Below are positions 6,297-15,030 of a DNA stretch of 17,091 nucleotides, piece after piece (position 1 is the first letter of the stretch; each line of letters begins with the position of its first letter). This DNA is from Firmicutes bacterium CAG:238 (lineage in GTDB: Bacteria > Bacillota > Clostridia > Peptostreptococcales > Anaerovoracaceae): contig FR881919.1 of the NCBI GenBank assembly GCA_000435615.1, forward strand, positions 1 to 17,091, given 5' to 3'. The translations under genes and the position numbers were made by a program. The notes under the pieces were generated by a model that did not search any database, was not told the DNA's origin, and saw nothing but the letters and a program-made list of their open reading frames with translations.

Positions 6297-7436
6297 ATGA
6301 AAAAGATTACTGTATTGGGAAGTACCGGCTCCATCGGAACGCAGAGTCTTGAGGTAATAAAAGCGCATCCGGACAGGTTTCGGGTTGAGGCGCTGACCTG
6401 CGGAAAAAACAAAAAGAAGCTGGAGGAACAGATTGAAAAGTTCAGACCTGCCTTTGCGGTCACAGAGCGTGAAGAGGATGCCCACGATCTTATGCGAAAG
6501 TTTCCGCGGACGGAGTTTTCATGGGGGGAAAAGGGTCTGATTGAAGCAGCTGAGGGCGGATGTGACATGGTTCTCAACGCACTGATGGGAATGCGTGGAC
6601 TTGCGCCGACCTATGCGGCAATTCAGGCAGGAAAAGACATTGCGCTCGCAAACAAGGAAACATTGGTTGCCGGAGGAGAACTCGTAATGGATGCAGCGGC
6701 GAAAGCGGGAGTAAAGCTTCTGCCGGTGGACAGCGAACACAGCGCAATTTTTCAATGTCTGGAAGGAAATCAAAACCGACCGGTTAAGAAAATTCTTTTG
6801 ACGGCAAGCGGCGGACCGTTCAGGGGCTATACGAAGGAGCAGCTTGAAAATGTGACGCTGGTGCAGGCTCTGAAGCACCCGAAATGGAACATGGGTGCGA
6901 AAATTACAATCGATTCGGCGACGATGATGAACAAGGGCCTTGAGGTGATTGAAGCCAGGTGGCTCTTTGATGTGGAAGCGGAAAAAATACAGATTCTGGT
7001 ACATCCGCAGAGCATCGTGCATTCCGCAGTGGAGTTTATGGATAATTCGGTAATCGCGCAGCTCGGCGTGCCGGACATGCGGATTCCAATCAGTCTGGCG
7101 TTAGGCTATCCGGACAGGCTGAAAAACGGGGAACGCGAACTTGACTTTTTCGGTGAAGGCTCGAATCTGACTTTTGAAAAGCCGAATCCGGAGGTGTTTG
7201 GCTGTATTTCGCTGGCATATGAAGCGATTGCACGGGGCGGAAGCTGCCCGGCGGTTATGAATGCGGCAAACGAAGTTTTGGTTGCGGCGTTTTTGGAAGA
7301 GAAAATTCGTTTTGTGGACATCGAAAAAACACTTGCATGTATTCTCGATGCACATAAAACTGCATATAATTTGGATTTAGAGGGTATTTTAGAAATCGAC
7401 AAAGAGACGAGAAAATTAACAAGGGAGATTTTATGA
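6297..7436 (+). CDS. dxr: 1-Deoxy-D-xylulose 5-phosphate reductoisomerase
   Basis: Dxr catalyses the first committed step of the MEP isoprenoid pathway, rearranging and reducing DXP to 2-C-methyl-D-erythritol 4-phosphate with NADPH and a divalent metal. The NADPH loop GSTGSIG lies at residues 8-14. LANKETLVAGG is at about 117-127; the metal ligands are in VDSEHS (Asp145, Glu147) and in NKGLEVIEA (Glu216). LTASGGPFRG at about 168-177 and HPKWNMG at 194-200 form the flexible catalytic flap. The length, 379 residues, is normal. ATG 6297 follows TTGGAG (6285-6290) by 6 bases; a TTG at 6285 is in frame but is that Shine-Dalgarno itself. The stop overlaps the rseP start as ATGA (7433-7436). Confidence 0.96.
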   Translation: MKKITVLGSTGSIGTQSLEVIKAHPDRFRVEALTCGKNKKKLEEQIEKFRPAFAVTEREEDAHDLMRKFPRTEFSWGEKGLIEAAEGGCDMVLNALMGMRGLAPTYAAIQAGKDIALANKETLVAGGELVMDAAAKAGVKLLPVDSEHSAIFQCLEGNQNRPVKKILLTASGGPFRGYTKEQLENVTLVQALKHPKWNMGAKITIDSATMMNKGLEVIEARWLFDVEAEKIQILVHPQSIVHSAVEFMDNSVIAQLGVPDMRIPISLALGYPDRLKNGERELDFFGEGSNLTFEKPNPEVFGCISLAYEAIARGGSCPAVMNAANEVLVAAFLEEKIRFVDIEKTLACILDAHKTAYNLDLEGILEIDKETRKLTREIL

Positions 7437-8470
7437 AGACAGCAATTCTTGCGATTATACTGTTTTGCATTATGATTTTTCCGCATGAGCTGGGGCATTA
7501 CATCGCAGCGAAAAAATGCGGAGTCAAGGTCAACGAATTTGCGTTCGGCATGGGACCGGTGATTTGGAAAAAGCAAAAAGGAGAAACTCTTCACAGCATT
7601 CGGCTTCTTCCGATTGGAGGATTTTGTGCGATGGAGGGTGAGGATGAAGACTCGGAAGACGAAAGAGCTTTCGGGAGAAAGAAGCCGTGGCAGAAAATTT
7701 TGATTCTCGCGGCGGGATCGCTCATGAATATCGCATGTGCAATCGTAATCATGTGCCTTGTTGTCGGAATCCGTGGGTTTACGACGACCACCATCGGTGA
7801 GGTACAGGCAGGAAGTGCGGCGGAGGCTGCGGGACTTACGGCAAATGACAAAATTATCAGCATTACGACTGACAAGGAATACCGGATTGACGACTGGTCA
7901 CAGATTTCAGAGGCACTCGGCGGTCTCTCGGAAGGTGAATCCGCTTCTGTGGATTACGAAAGAGACGGCATGCTTTACGGTGCGGAGGTAAGGCCGACAC
8001 TTGCAGAAGGCGTGGACGCACAGGGAAATAAGGTCAGCCACTATGTGCTGGGTGTAACATGCAAGATCAGTCACAGCCCGTTCAAAGCTGTGGTCGCGGG
8101 CGCGCAGTCAACCTGGGGGATGACAAAGATGATGTTCTCGGCACTCGGACAGCTTTTTACCGGCAAAGCAAGTCCCGATGAACTCACAGGGCCTGTCGGG
8201 ATGGTGCAGATGGTAAGCCAGACAAGTCAGTACGGATTTTGGTATTACGGATTCCTCACGGCGCTGATCTGCCTCAATTTGGCAATTATAAACATGCTTC
8301 CGCTTCCGGCACTGGACGGCGGCAGAATCATTTTTGTGCTTTACAGTGCGATTACCGGCAAAGCGGTGAGCGAAAAAGTTGAGGGAACTATTCATTTCGT
8401 TGGACTGGCACTTTTGATGCTACTCATGGTATATGTAACATTCAACGATGTTGTAAGGATATTCGGTTAG
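7433..8470 (+). CDS. rseP: RIP-type site-2 zinc metalloprotease (RseP/RasP family)
   Basis: An intramembrane metalloprotease that cleaves membrane-bound anti-sigma factors and leftover signal peptides. The zinc motif HELGH is at residues 18-22 in the first membrane helix. A PDZ domain follows at about 118-190 (IGEVQAGSAAEAAGL). The second active-site element, NMLPLPALDGGR, lies at 287-298, with Asp295 as the third metal-side residue. Three or four membrane helices are visible: about 3-17, 91-112, 271-290 and the C-terminal 322-340. Its 345 residues suit a single-PDZ firmicute enzyme, whereas E. coli RseP has two PDZ domains. GGGAG at 7423-7427 precedes ATG 7433, which overlaps the dxr stop by 4 bases, indicating coupled translation. 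The substrate in this organism cannot be read from the window. Confidence 0.95.
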   Translation: MKTAILAIILFCIMIFPHELGHYIAAKKCGVKVNEFAFGMGPVIWKKQKGETLHSIRLLPIGGFCAMEGEDEDSEDERAFGRKKPWQKILILAAGSLMNIACAIVIMCLVVGIRGFTTTTIGEVQAGSAAEAAGLTANDKIISITTDKEYRIDDWSQISEALGGLSEGESASVDYERDGMLYGAEVRPTLAEGVDAQGNKVSHYVLGVTCKISHSPFKAVVAGAQSTWGMTKMMFSALGQLFTGKASPDELTGPVGMVQMVSQTSQYGFWYYGFLTALICLNLAIINMLPLPALDGGRIIFVLYSAITGKAVSEKVEGTIHFVGLALLMLLMVYVTFNDVVRIFG

Positions 8471-8477
8471 GTGTAAT

Positions 8478-9554
8478 ATGAAAAAAACCAAGAAGATAAG
8501 ATGCGGCGAACTCTTCATAGGGGCAGATGCGCCAATTACGATACAATCCATGACAAATGTGGATTCACGCGATGAAAAAGGGTTGCTAAGACAGATCGAC
8601 AGACTCTGTGAAGCAGGATGCGACATTGTCAGAATCGCTGTGCCGGACATGGAATCGGCAGAGGTGTTTTCGCGTGTGCGGAAGAAAGTCCCATGCAGCC
8701 TGCCGCTTGTTGCGGATATTCATTTTGATTACAGACTTGCTCTGGCGGCGATTAACGCAGGGGCAGACAAAATCAGAATCAATCCGGGCAATATCGGAGA
8801 GCGTGAAAGACTGCGTGCAGTCGTGGAAGCGGCAAAAGAGCATGAAATCCCGATTCGCGTCGGTGTAAACTCCGGATCGCTTGAGAAGCCGATTCTTGCA
8901 AAATACGGCCGTGTGACGGCGGAAGGCCTTGCAGAAAGCGCAATGAACAACCTGAGGCTTATCGAGGAATTCGACTATGACAAGATGGTCGTATCAATAA
9001 AGTCTTCGGACGTAAAGCTTAATTACGATGCACACCGAATTTTGGCATCGCAGACGGACTATCCGATTCATATCGGTATCACAGAGGCCGGGACACTCGA
9101 AAGAGGCAAGGTGAAATCCGCAATCGGAATCGGAGCCCTGCTGCTTGCGGGAATCGGCGACACGATGCGCGTTTCTTTAACTGCAGATCCGGTCGAGGAA
9201 GTAATTTTTGCAAAAGAAATTTTGAGAAATGTCGGACTTCGCAAGGCAGGAATCGACCTGGTTTCCTGCCCGACCTGCGGACGAACGAAAGTCGATTTGC
9301 AGGCGCTGGCGGCAGAAGTTGAGAGGCGGCTTCTCCCACTCTCCGAAAAACTTGAGAAATCCGGAGAAAGAAGCCTCAAAGTTGCAGTGATGGGCTGCGC
9401 GGTAAACGGTCCCGGCGAAGCAAAGGAGGCAGATTTCGGAATCTGCGGCGGAGACGGCAGAGGGTTGCTTTTCTCTAAGGGCGAAATCGTAAAAGCGGTA
9501 TCGGAGGATCTGCTTGTTGACGAACTGATTAAGATGATAGAGGCGAATATATGA
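8478..9554 (+). CDS. ispG: 4-Hydroxy-3-methylbut-2-enyl diphosphate synthase (IspG/GcpE)
   Basis: IspG is a [4Fe-4S] enzyme of the MEP pathway that opens the cyclic diphosphate MEcPP to HMBPP, usually with flavodoxin or ferredoxin as reductant. The N-terminal TIM-barrel part shows TIQSMTNVDSRD at about 21-32 and the INPGNIG segment at about 101-107. The C-terminal iron-sulfur part shows SCPTCGR with Cys264 and Cys267, and GCAVNGPGEA with Cys307 and Glu314, the three Cys and one Glu that hold the cluster. Its 358 residues fit the short bacterial form. AGGTG at 8469-8473 is only 4 bases from ATG 8478, and the gene starts 8 bases after rseP. Its end overlaps the polC start as ATGA. Confidence 0.96.
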   Translation: MKKTKKIRCGELFIGADAPITIQSMTNVDSRDEKGLLRQIDRLCEAGCDIVRIAVPDMESAEVFSRVRKKVPCSLPLVADIHFDYRLALAAINAGADKIRINPGNIGERERLRAVVEAAKEHEIPIRVGVNSGSLEKPILAKYGRVTAEGLAESAMNNLRLIEEFDYDKMVVSIKSSDVKLNYDAHRILASQTDYPIHIGITEAGTLERGKVKSAIGIGALLLAGIGDTMRVSLTADPVEEVIFAKEILRNVGLRKAGIDLVSCPTCGRTKVDLQALAAEVERRLLPLSEKLEKSGERSLKVAVMGCAVNGPGEAKEADFGICGGDGRGLLFSKGEIVKAVSEDLLVDELIKMIEANI

Positions 9555-12500
9555 AGGATCTGATCCGTGGAAGCATCAATTGGGATGCCCTGGGTGGACA
9601 AAAAAGTGAATACCGTTTCGAGCTCGGAAAGGCCGTGATTCACAAGGATACAGGGGTGCTGGATATGCCGGTGCGCCTGAATTTTGTCATGCCTTTTTTG
9701 GATTATGAGAGAATAAAGGCAATCATCATCCATAAGCTGGATCTCATCACGGATGTGAATTTTATTTTTGAGTACGAAAATCCGGTGCTTGAGGATGAAA
9801 CCCTTGCAAAGCTTTTTCTGCCGTACATGATTGAAGAAGTAAACGGCGAATATGTTTCCATTACCAAGATGATTGACGAGAAAGAAGTCAAAATCGAAGA
9901 CCGCATGGTTACCTATTATGCTCTGGGTGATTTTGCCGCGCAGCAGCTTAATGACAGACTTGCCCGCAAATTCAGCGAAATACTCAGGGAAAGGCTCGGC
10001 CTGCATTTTGAGGTTCGGTTCGAAAACAACACGCAGCGTTTTGAAGAAATGCATAAATTTTTCCGCGAAAACGAGGGAAAAGAAATCGAACAGACGGCAC
10101 GGGAATACCGCGAAGAGGTCAGAGCGCGTGCTGCAGCAGTACAAAAGCAAAGCGAAAAAAGCGCAGGCGGCGGATTTCAGCCAAAGGGCGGGTTCAGTGC
10201 AAAAGGCGGCGAGGGCGGCCGGAAGCGTAAGGAGAAGGAGCTTCCTGCATCCGGAAACCGCATTATGGGCCGCGATATATCGGGAGGCAAAACCGTCGAG
10301 CTCAGAGACATCGACCCGAAGATGGGGACGGTCGTTGTTGAGGGAATCTTGTTCAAAATCTCGGAGCGCCTGATAAAAAACGGAAATCATCTCGTGTCGC
10401 TTCTGATTACGGATAACAAGACGACGGTTTGCACGAAGGCATTCGTGACCGAAGCCAAGTGGGGCGAAATCAATGATCTGCTGAAGCCGGGCGATGCGGT
10501 CAAAATCCGCGGCGAGGTACAGTGGGATACCTTTGAGAACATGAACACGATTATGTTCAAAGACCTCGAAAAAGCGGACAGAGAAATCGGCCGTGAGGAT
10601 ACCTGGGAAGACGGCAAGCGCGTCGAGCTTCACATCCACTCCAAGATGAGCCAGATGGACGGCTTCAACGAAGCGAAGGACATCGTGGCGCAGGCGGCGA
10701 AGTGGGGACAGCCGGCGGTTGCGGTTACCGACCACGGTGTGGTTCAGGCATTTCCGGACTGCGCGGCAGAGGCGAAGAAGCAGGCAGAAAAAGGCCGTCC
10801 GATTAAGGTGATTTACGGCGTGGAGGGCTATGTCTTCGACGATGCGGACTGCATCGACGAAAACGGAGAAATCGACTACAAAACCAAGCCGACGAATCAC
10901 ATCATTATTTTAGCAAAATCACAGGAAGGGCTTAAGAATATCTATAAGCTGGTTTCCTATTCCCATATTAACTATTTTTATAAAAAACCGAGACTTCCGT
11001 GGTCGGTGATTGAAGCGCACCGCGAGGGCCTGATTATAGGCTCCGCGTGCAGCTACGGAGAGGTTTTTCTTTCCATGGTCAAGCGCGTTTCGTACAACAA
11101 AAGAACGCATACCCGGCATATTACCGAGCAGGCAAGTCCCGAAGAGCAGGAACGCATCGCTTCCCGCTATGACTATCTGGAAATCCAGCCGGTCATCAAC
11201 AACCGATTTATGCTTGAAGAAGAATTTTACCTGGACGGCAAGCGTGTGGAGACCGAAGACGATCTGCGCACCATCAACAAAAGAATTGTCGCGCTTGCGG
11301 ACAAGCTTGGAAAGCGCGTCGTGGCAACGACAGACTCCCACTATACGGAGCCTGACGATGCGATTTACCGAAACATTGTCATGGCAGGCATGGGTTACGA
11401 TGATGCGGAAAACGGCGAAGGTCTTTACATGAAGACGACCGATGAAATGATGGCGGAATTTGCTTATCTTGGCGAACGCACACGCGAAGTCGTAATCGAA
11501 AATACGAACTACATAGCAAGCCTTGTGGACGGTGAAATCCGTCCGGTTCCGGCAGGAAAATTCCCACCGAAGATTGAAGGTGCGGAGGATACTCTGCGAA
11601 ACACCTGTATGGAGCGCGCACACGCGCAGTACGGCGATCCGCTCCCGAAGGAAATCAAAGAAAGACTGGATATTGAGCTGAATTCCATCATAAACAACGG
11701 CTATGCGGTGATGTATGTCAGCGCGCAGATGCTTGTAAACAAGTCTCTGTCGGACGGCTATCTGGTAGGCTCCCGAGGCTCGGTTGGCTCATCCTTTGCT
11801 GCAACGATGGCGGGAATCACGGAGGTAAATCCGCTCGACCCGCACTATTTGTGTCCGAACTGCAAAAAAATTATCTGGGGCGATATGCAGAAGTACGACT
11901 GCGGCGTCGATATGCCGCCGATGGACTGTCCGGACTGCGGAACGCCGATGAAGCGGGACGGCTACACGATTCCGTTCGCAACCTTCCTCGGCTTCAAAGG
12001 GAACAAAGAGCCCGATATCGACCTTAATTTCGCAGGCGAATACCAGCCGCAGGCGCATAAATACGTCGGCGTTATTTTCGGTGATAAAAACGTTTTCAAG
12101 GCGGGAACCGTAGGCACGGTAGCGGAAAAGACCGCTTACGGCTATGTCGCGAAATATTTTGAAGAGAGAAACATTCCGGTAAATAAATACGAGAAAGACA
12201 GACTTACGCAGCACTGTACGGGCGTAAAGCGGACGACGGGTCAGCATCCGGGCGGCATCGTAATCTGTCCGGACGACCATGAGATCTTTGAGTTTTGTCC
12301 GATTCAGCATCCGGCAAACGATGTGAACACGGATATTGTCACAACCCATTTCGATTACCACAAAATCGACGAGAACCTTTTGAAGCTCGATATTCTCGGT
12401 CACGATGTGCCGTCCATGATCCGTCAGCTTCAGGACATGACGGGTACGGACCCACTGAAAATCGACCTGACCGACCGAAAGGTACTGAGCATTTTCAACG

Positions 12501-13435
12501 GAATCGAGGCGCTCGACATCAAAGATCCGGACTATAAATTTACGCACGGCTCTTATGCGATACCGGAATTCGGGACTTCGTTCACGCGCCAGATGCTCGA
12601 CGACACGAAGCCCGATAAATTCGCTGATCTTGTTCGAATTTCAGGGTTTTCGCACGGCACAGATGTGTGGCTGAACAACGCGCAGGACTATATCCGCTCC
12701 GGAACGGCGACGATGCGTGAAGTTATTTCAACCCGAGACGACATCATGAACTATCTGATTTTGAAGGGCGTTGAGAATGAAACCGCGTTCAAAATCATGG
12801 AAATCGTCCGTAAGGGAAAGAAAGACCTCGACGATGAGCAGGTAGCGACGATGAAAGAGCACAATGTTCCGGACTGGTACATCGATTCCTGCAATAAGAT
12901 TAAATATATGTTCCCGCGCGCCCATGCGGTTGCCTACACGATGATGAGTTTCCGTATGGCATGGTACAAGGTTTACTACCCGCAGGAGTTTTATGCGACC
13001 TATTTCACAACGAAGGTTGCGAACTTTGACGCTGAAACGATTCTGAAAGGAAAGGATGCGATTTTGGCAAAGATGGAGGAAATCGACGCGAAGGGAACGA
13101 ATGCGGCGCCGAAGGAGAAGGATGATTATACGATCTATGAGGTTGCCTATGAGATGTATGCCAGAGGCTATGAGTTTACTCCGGCAAGGCTCGGCAAGTC
13201 GCTTGCGACGAAGTTCAGCGTGGATAACGGCAAGGTTCTGCTTCCGTTTGTAGCGATTGAAGGCGTGGGCGAAAATGCCGCGAAGGCTTTCCAAAGCGAA
13301 TATGAAATCAAGGAATTCGACACGGTTGAAGAGGCGGTGAAGAGAGCGAAACTGAACAGAACCGCTGTGGAAGGTCTCCGAAATCACGGCGTGTTCGAGG
13401 GGCTTGCCGAAACCGACCAGCTCAGCATGTTTTGA
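9551..13435 (+). CDS. polC: DNA polymerase III alpha subunit, PolC type, without the exonuclease insert
   Basis: This is the replicative polymerase of Gram-positive bacteria. Domain order: PolC N-terminal domain (about 1-195), a Gly/Lys-rich linker (204-230), OB fold (about 257-340), PHP domain (about 358-600), then palm/fingers with PDIDLNF (catalytic Asp822 and Asp824). A Cys zinc knuckle has C768/C771 and C793/C796, and a clamp-binding-like QLSMF forms the last five residues. B. subtilis PolC has about 1437 residues and a DnaQ-like 3'-5' exonuclease inserted in the PHP domain. Here residues 425-455 pass directly from YGVEGYVF to NHIIILAKS, and no FDxETTG motif occurs. The PHP ligands H361, H363, D370, H395, E425, H450, C500, D595 and H597 are all present. 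The frame is continuous with no sign of decay. ATG 9551 has GAGG at 9540-9543 and overlaps ispG by 4 bases. It ends the operon. Confidence 0.95.
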   Translation: MKDLIRGSINWDALGGQKSEYRFELGKAVIHKDTGVLDMPVRLNFVMPFLDYERIKAIIIHKLDLITDVNFIFEYENPVLEDETLAKLFLPYMIEEVNGEYVSITKMIDEKEVKIEDRMVTYYALGDFAAQQLNDRLARKFSEILRERLGLHFEVRFENNTQRFEEMHKFFRENEGKEIEQTAREYREEVRARAAAVQKQSEKSAGGGFQPKGGFSAKGGEGGRKRKEKELPASGNRIMGRDISGGKTVELRDIDPKMGTVVVEGILFKISERLIKNGNHLVSLLITDNKTTVCTKAFVTEAKWGEINDLLKPGDAVKIRGEVQWDTFENMNTIMFKDLEKADREIGREDTWEDGKRVELHIHSKMSQMDGFNEAKDIVAQAAKWGQPAVAVTDHGVVQAFPDCAAEAKKQAEKGRPIKVIYGVEGYVFDDADCIDENGEIDYKTKPTNHIIILAKSQEGLKNIYKLVSYSHINYFYKKPRLPWSVIEAHREGLIIGSACSYGEVFLSMVKRVSYNKRTHTRHITEQASPEEQERIASRYDYLEIQPVINNRFMLEEEFYLDGKRVETEDDLRTINKRIVALADKLGKRVVATTDSHYTEPDDAIYRNIVMAGMGYDDAENGEGLYMKTTDEMMAEFAYLGERTREVVIENTNYIASLVDGEIRPVPAGKFPPKIEGAEDTLRNTCMERAHAQYGDPLPKEIKERLDIELNSIINNGYAVMYVSAQMLVNKSLSDGYLVGSRGSVGSSFAATMAGITEVNPLDPHYLCPNCKKIIWGDMQKYDCGVDMPPMDCPDCGTPMKRDGYTIPFATFLGFKGNKEPDIDLNFAGEYQPQAHKYVGVIFGDKNVFKAGTVGTVAEKTAYGYVAKYFEERNIPVNKYEKDRLTQHCTGVKRTTGQHPGGIVICPDDHEIFEFCPIQHPANDVNTDIVTTHFDYHKIDENLLKLDILGHDVPSMIRQLQDMTGTDPLKIDLTDRKVLSIFNGIEALDIKDPDYKFTHGSYAIPEFGTSFTRQMLDDTKPDKFADLVRISGFSHGTDVWLNNAQDYIRSGTATMREVISTRDDIMNYLILKGVENETAFKIMEIVRKGKKDLDDEQVATMKEHNVPDWYIDSCNKIKYMFPRAHAVAYTMMSFRMAWYKVYYPQEFYATYFTTKVANFDAETILKGKDAILAKMEEIDAKGTNAAPKEKDDYTIYEVAYEMYARGYEFTPARLGKSLATKFSVDNGKVLLPFVAIEGVGENAAKAFQSEYEIKEFDTVEEAVKRAKLNRTAVEGLRNHGVFEGLAETDQLSMF

Positions 13436-14264
13436 TTTTTCCGATGAGACTGCAGATGCCGAAGACGAGCAGATCCGTCACCACGATGGTCGCGCCCGCA
13501 GGCGTTGACAGGATGATGGAAATCAGGATTCCGACCGCGGAGGTAACAACTGCGTAAACGGCAGCGCAGACGATAACCTGACGGAAGGTTTTGAAAATCC
13601 GCATGGCGGAAAGCGCCGGGAAGATAATCAAAGCCGAAGTCAGGAGCGCGCCGACAAGGTTCATCGCAAGCACGATGACAACCGCCGTGGTAATTGCAAT
13701 CAGCAGATTGTAGGCAGAAGCGTTGACGCCCGTTGCACTTGCAAAGCTTTCGTCAAAGGTAACTGCAAAAATCCGATTATAAAAAAGCACAAAGATTAAA
13801 ATAACCACAATCGACATGGACACGCAGAGGATAATATCGCTCCCGGTCAGTGTCAAAATCGATGTAGAGCCGAAAAGCGTGCTGCATACATCACCCGAAA
13901 TATTGGCAGATGCGGAAAAAAGATTCAGCAAAAGATAGCCGAAGGCCATGGAGCCGACGGAAATCATTGCGAGCGCCGCATCGCCTTTTATTTTTGCGTT
14001 TTGCCCGGTCTTCAGAAGAAGGATTGCGCTGATAATCGTCACGGGCATAACGATGAGAAGGTTATTGCTTACCGACAAAACCGCCGCGACAGCCATCGCA
14101 CCGAAAGCCACATGGGAAAGCCCGTCTCCGATGAACGAGTAACGCTTCAGAACGAGTGTCACACCGAGAAGGGAGGAGCACAGTGCCGCCAGAATCCCGG
14201 CGATAAACGCGTACCACACAAAGGAGTACGAGAAGTAGTCACTAATCATGTTTATTAAATTCAT
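13422..14264 (-). CDS. znuB: Metal ABC transporter permease, ZnuB/TroC (ABC-3) family
   Basis: Membrane subunit of a high-affinity zinc (or manganese) importer. It is 280 residues, almost wholly hydrophobic, with about eight membrane helices. The ABC-3 family region GDGLSHVAFGAMA at about residues 46-58 is clear, as are the coupling segment near FDESFASATGV and the late helix around NLVGALLTSALIIFPALSA. Its ATG at 14264 has AAGGAGG (14275-14281, minus strand) and lies within the 3' end of znuC: the genes overlap by 23 bases, so translation is coupled. Its last 14 bases overlap the 3' end of polC on the other strand. The metal cannot be told from the permease alone; the zinc call comes from the binding protein. 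Confidence 0.92.
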   Translation of the reverse strand: MNLINMISDYFSYSFVWYAFIAGILAALCSSLLGVTLVLKRYSFIGDGLSHVAFGAMAVAAVLSVSNNLLIVMPVTIISAILLLKTGQNAKIKGDAALAMISVGSMAFGYLLLNLFSASANISGDVCSTLFGSTSILTLTGSDIILCVSMSIVVILIFVLFYNRIFAVTFDESFASATGVNASAYNLLIAITTAVVIVLAMNLVGALLTSALIIFPALSAMRIFKTFRQVIVCAAVYAVVTSAVGILISIILSTPAGATIVVTDLLVFGICSLIGKIKTC

Positions 14265-15030
14265 CTCTTACCGACCTCCTTGGTTTGATACTGATTCTTT
14301 CTGCGCGGCTGCAAAGCGGCTCGTCCACGAAGTTTGAAAGACGGAACCTGCCCTTCAGCGGAGTCAGCACATAGTCTTCCTTGCTGCCGAAAAACTGCAT
14401 GCTGCTTCCCATGTGAAGGATATGGCTAGCGTATTTGACAGCGGCTTCAATGTCGTGGGAAACCATCACAATTGTTATATCTTCTTCGCGATTGAGCTTT
14501 GCGATAATTTCGTACATTTCTGCGGAAGCCGCCGGGTCAAGACCCGAAATCGGCTCGTCCAGGAAGAGCATCTGCGAAGTGGCGCAAAGCGCTCTGGCAA
14601 GCAGAACTCTTTGCTGCTGGCCGCCGGAAAGGTTGCGGTAGCAATAATTTCTCTTATCGTAAATTCCGAGTTTTTTCATATTGTCAAGCGCAGTCTGCTT
14701 CTGCACACGTGAGTAAAACGGTTTAGAGCCTAAAGACGCCAAAAATCCCGACAGGACGATTTCCTGCACAGATGCGGGAAAATCCTTCTGCACCGGCGTT
14801 TGCTGCGGCAGATAGCCGATTTGGGCGCGTGACAATCCGCCTGAGAGGATGACTTCCCCGGAAAGCGGTTTTTGCAGGCCGAGAAGCGTTTTCATCAGCG
14901 TGGATTTACCGGAGCCGTTTTCGCCGACAATGCACAGGTAGTCGCCTTTGTTAACCTGAAAATTGATGCCTTCGGACACGACGATGCCGTCATAGCCGAG
15001 CGATAAATTATTTACAATCAGTTGAGACAT
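14242..15030 (-). CDS. znuC: Metal ABC transporter ATP-binding protein (ZnuC type)
   Basis: Cytoplasmic ATPase of the importer. All ABC motifs are intact: Walker A GENGSGKST at residues 36-44, a Q-loop in YLPQQTP at about 73-79, signature LSGGQ at 134-138, Walker B MLFLDEP at about 154-160, D-loop SGLD at 162-165 and the switch His in MVSHD at about 189-193. Length 262 fits the family. AAGGAGG at 15041-15047 (minus strand) is 10 bases before the ATG. The start overlaps the znuA stop by 13 bases and the end overlaps znuB by 23 bases, so the three genes form one coupled unit in the order binding protein, ATPase, permease. Confidence 0.93.
   Translation of the reverse strand: MSQLIVNNLSLGYDGIVVSEGINFQVNKGDYLCIVGENGSGKSTLMKTLLGLQKPLSGEVILSGGLSRAQIGYLPQQTPVQKDFPASVQEIVLSGFLASLGSKPFYSRVQKQTALDNMKKLGIYDKRNYCYRNLSGGQQQRVLLARALCATSQMLFLDEPISGLDPAASAEMYEIIAKLNREEDITIVMVSHDIEAAVKYASHILHMGSSMQFFGSKEDYVLTPLKGRFRLSNFVDEPLCSRAERISIKPRRSVRDEFNKHD

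Noticed and set aside
9068..10900. A 610-codon open frame on the minus strand across ispG and polC
   Set aside because: It is the mirror of two firmly identified genes, has no Shine-Dalgarno, and its translation resembles no protein; long antisense frames are common opposite strongly biased genes.
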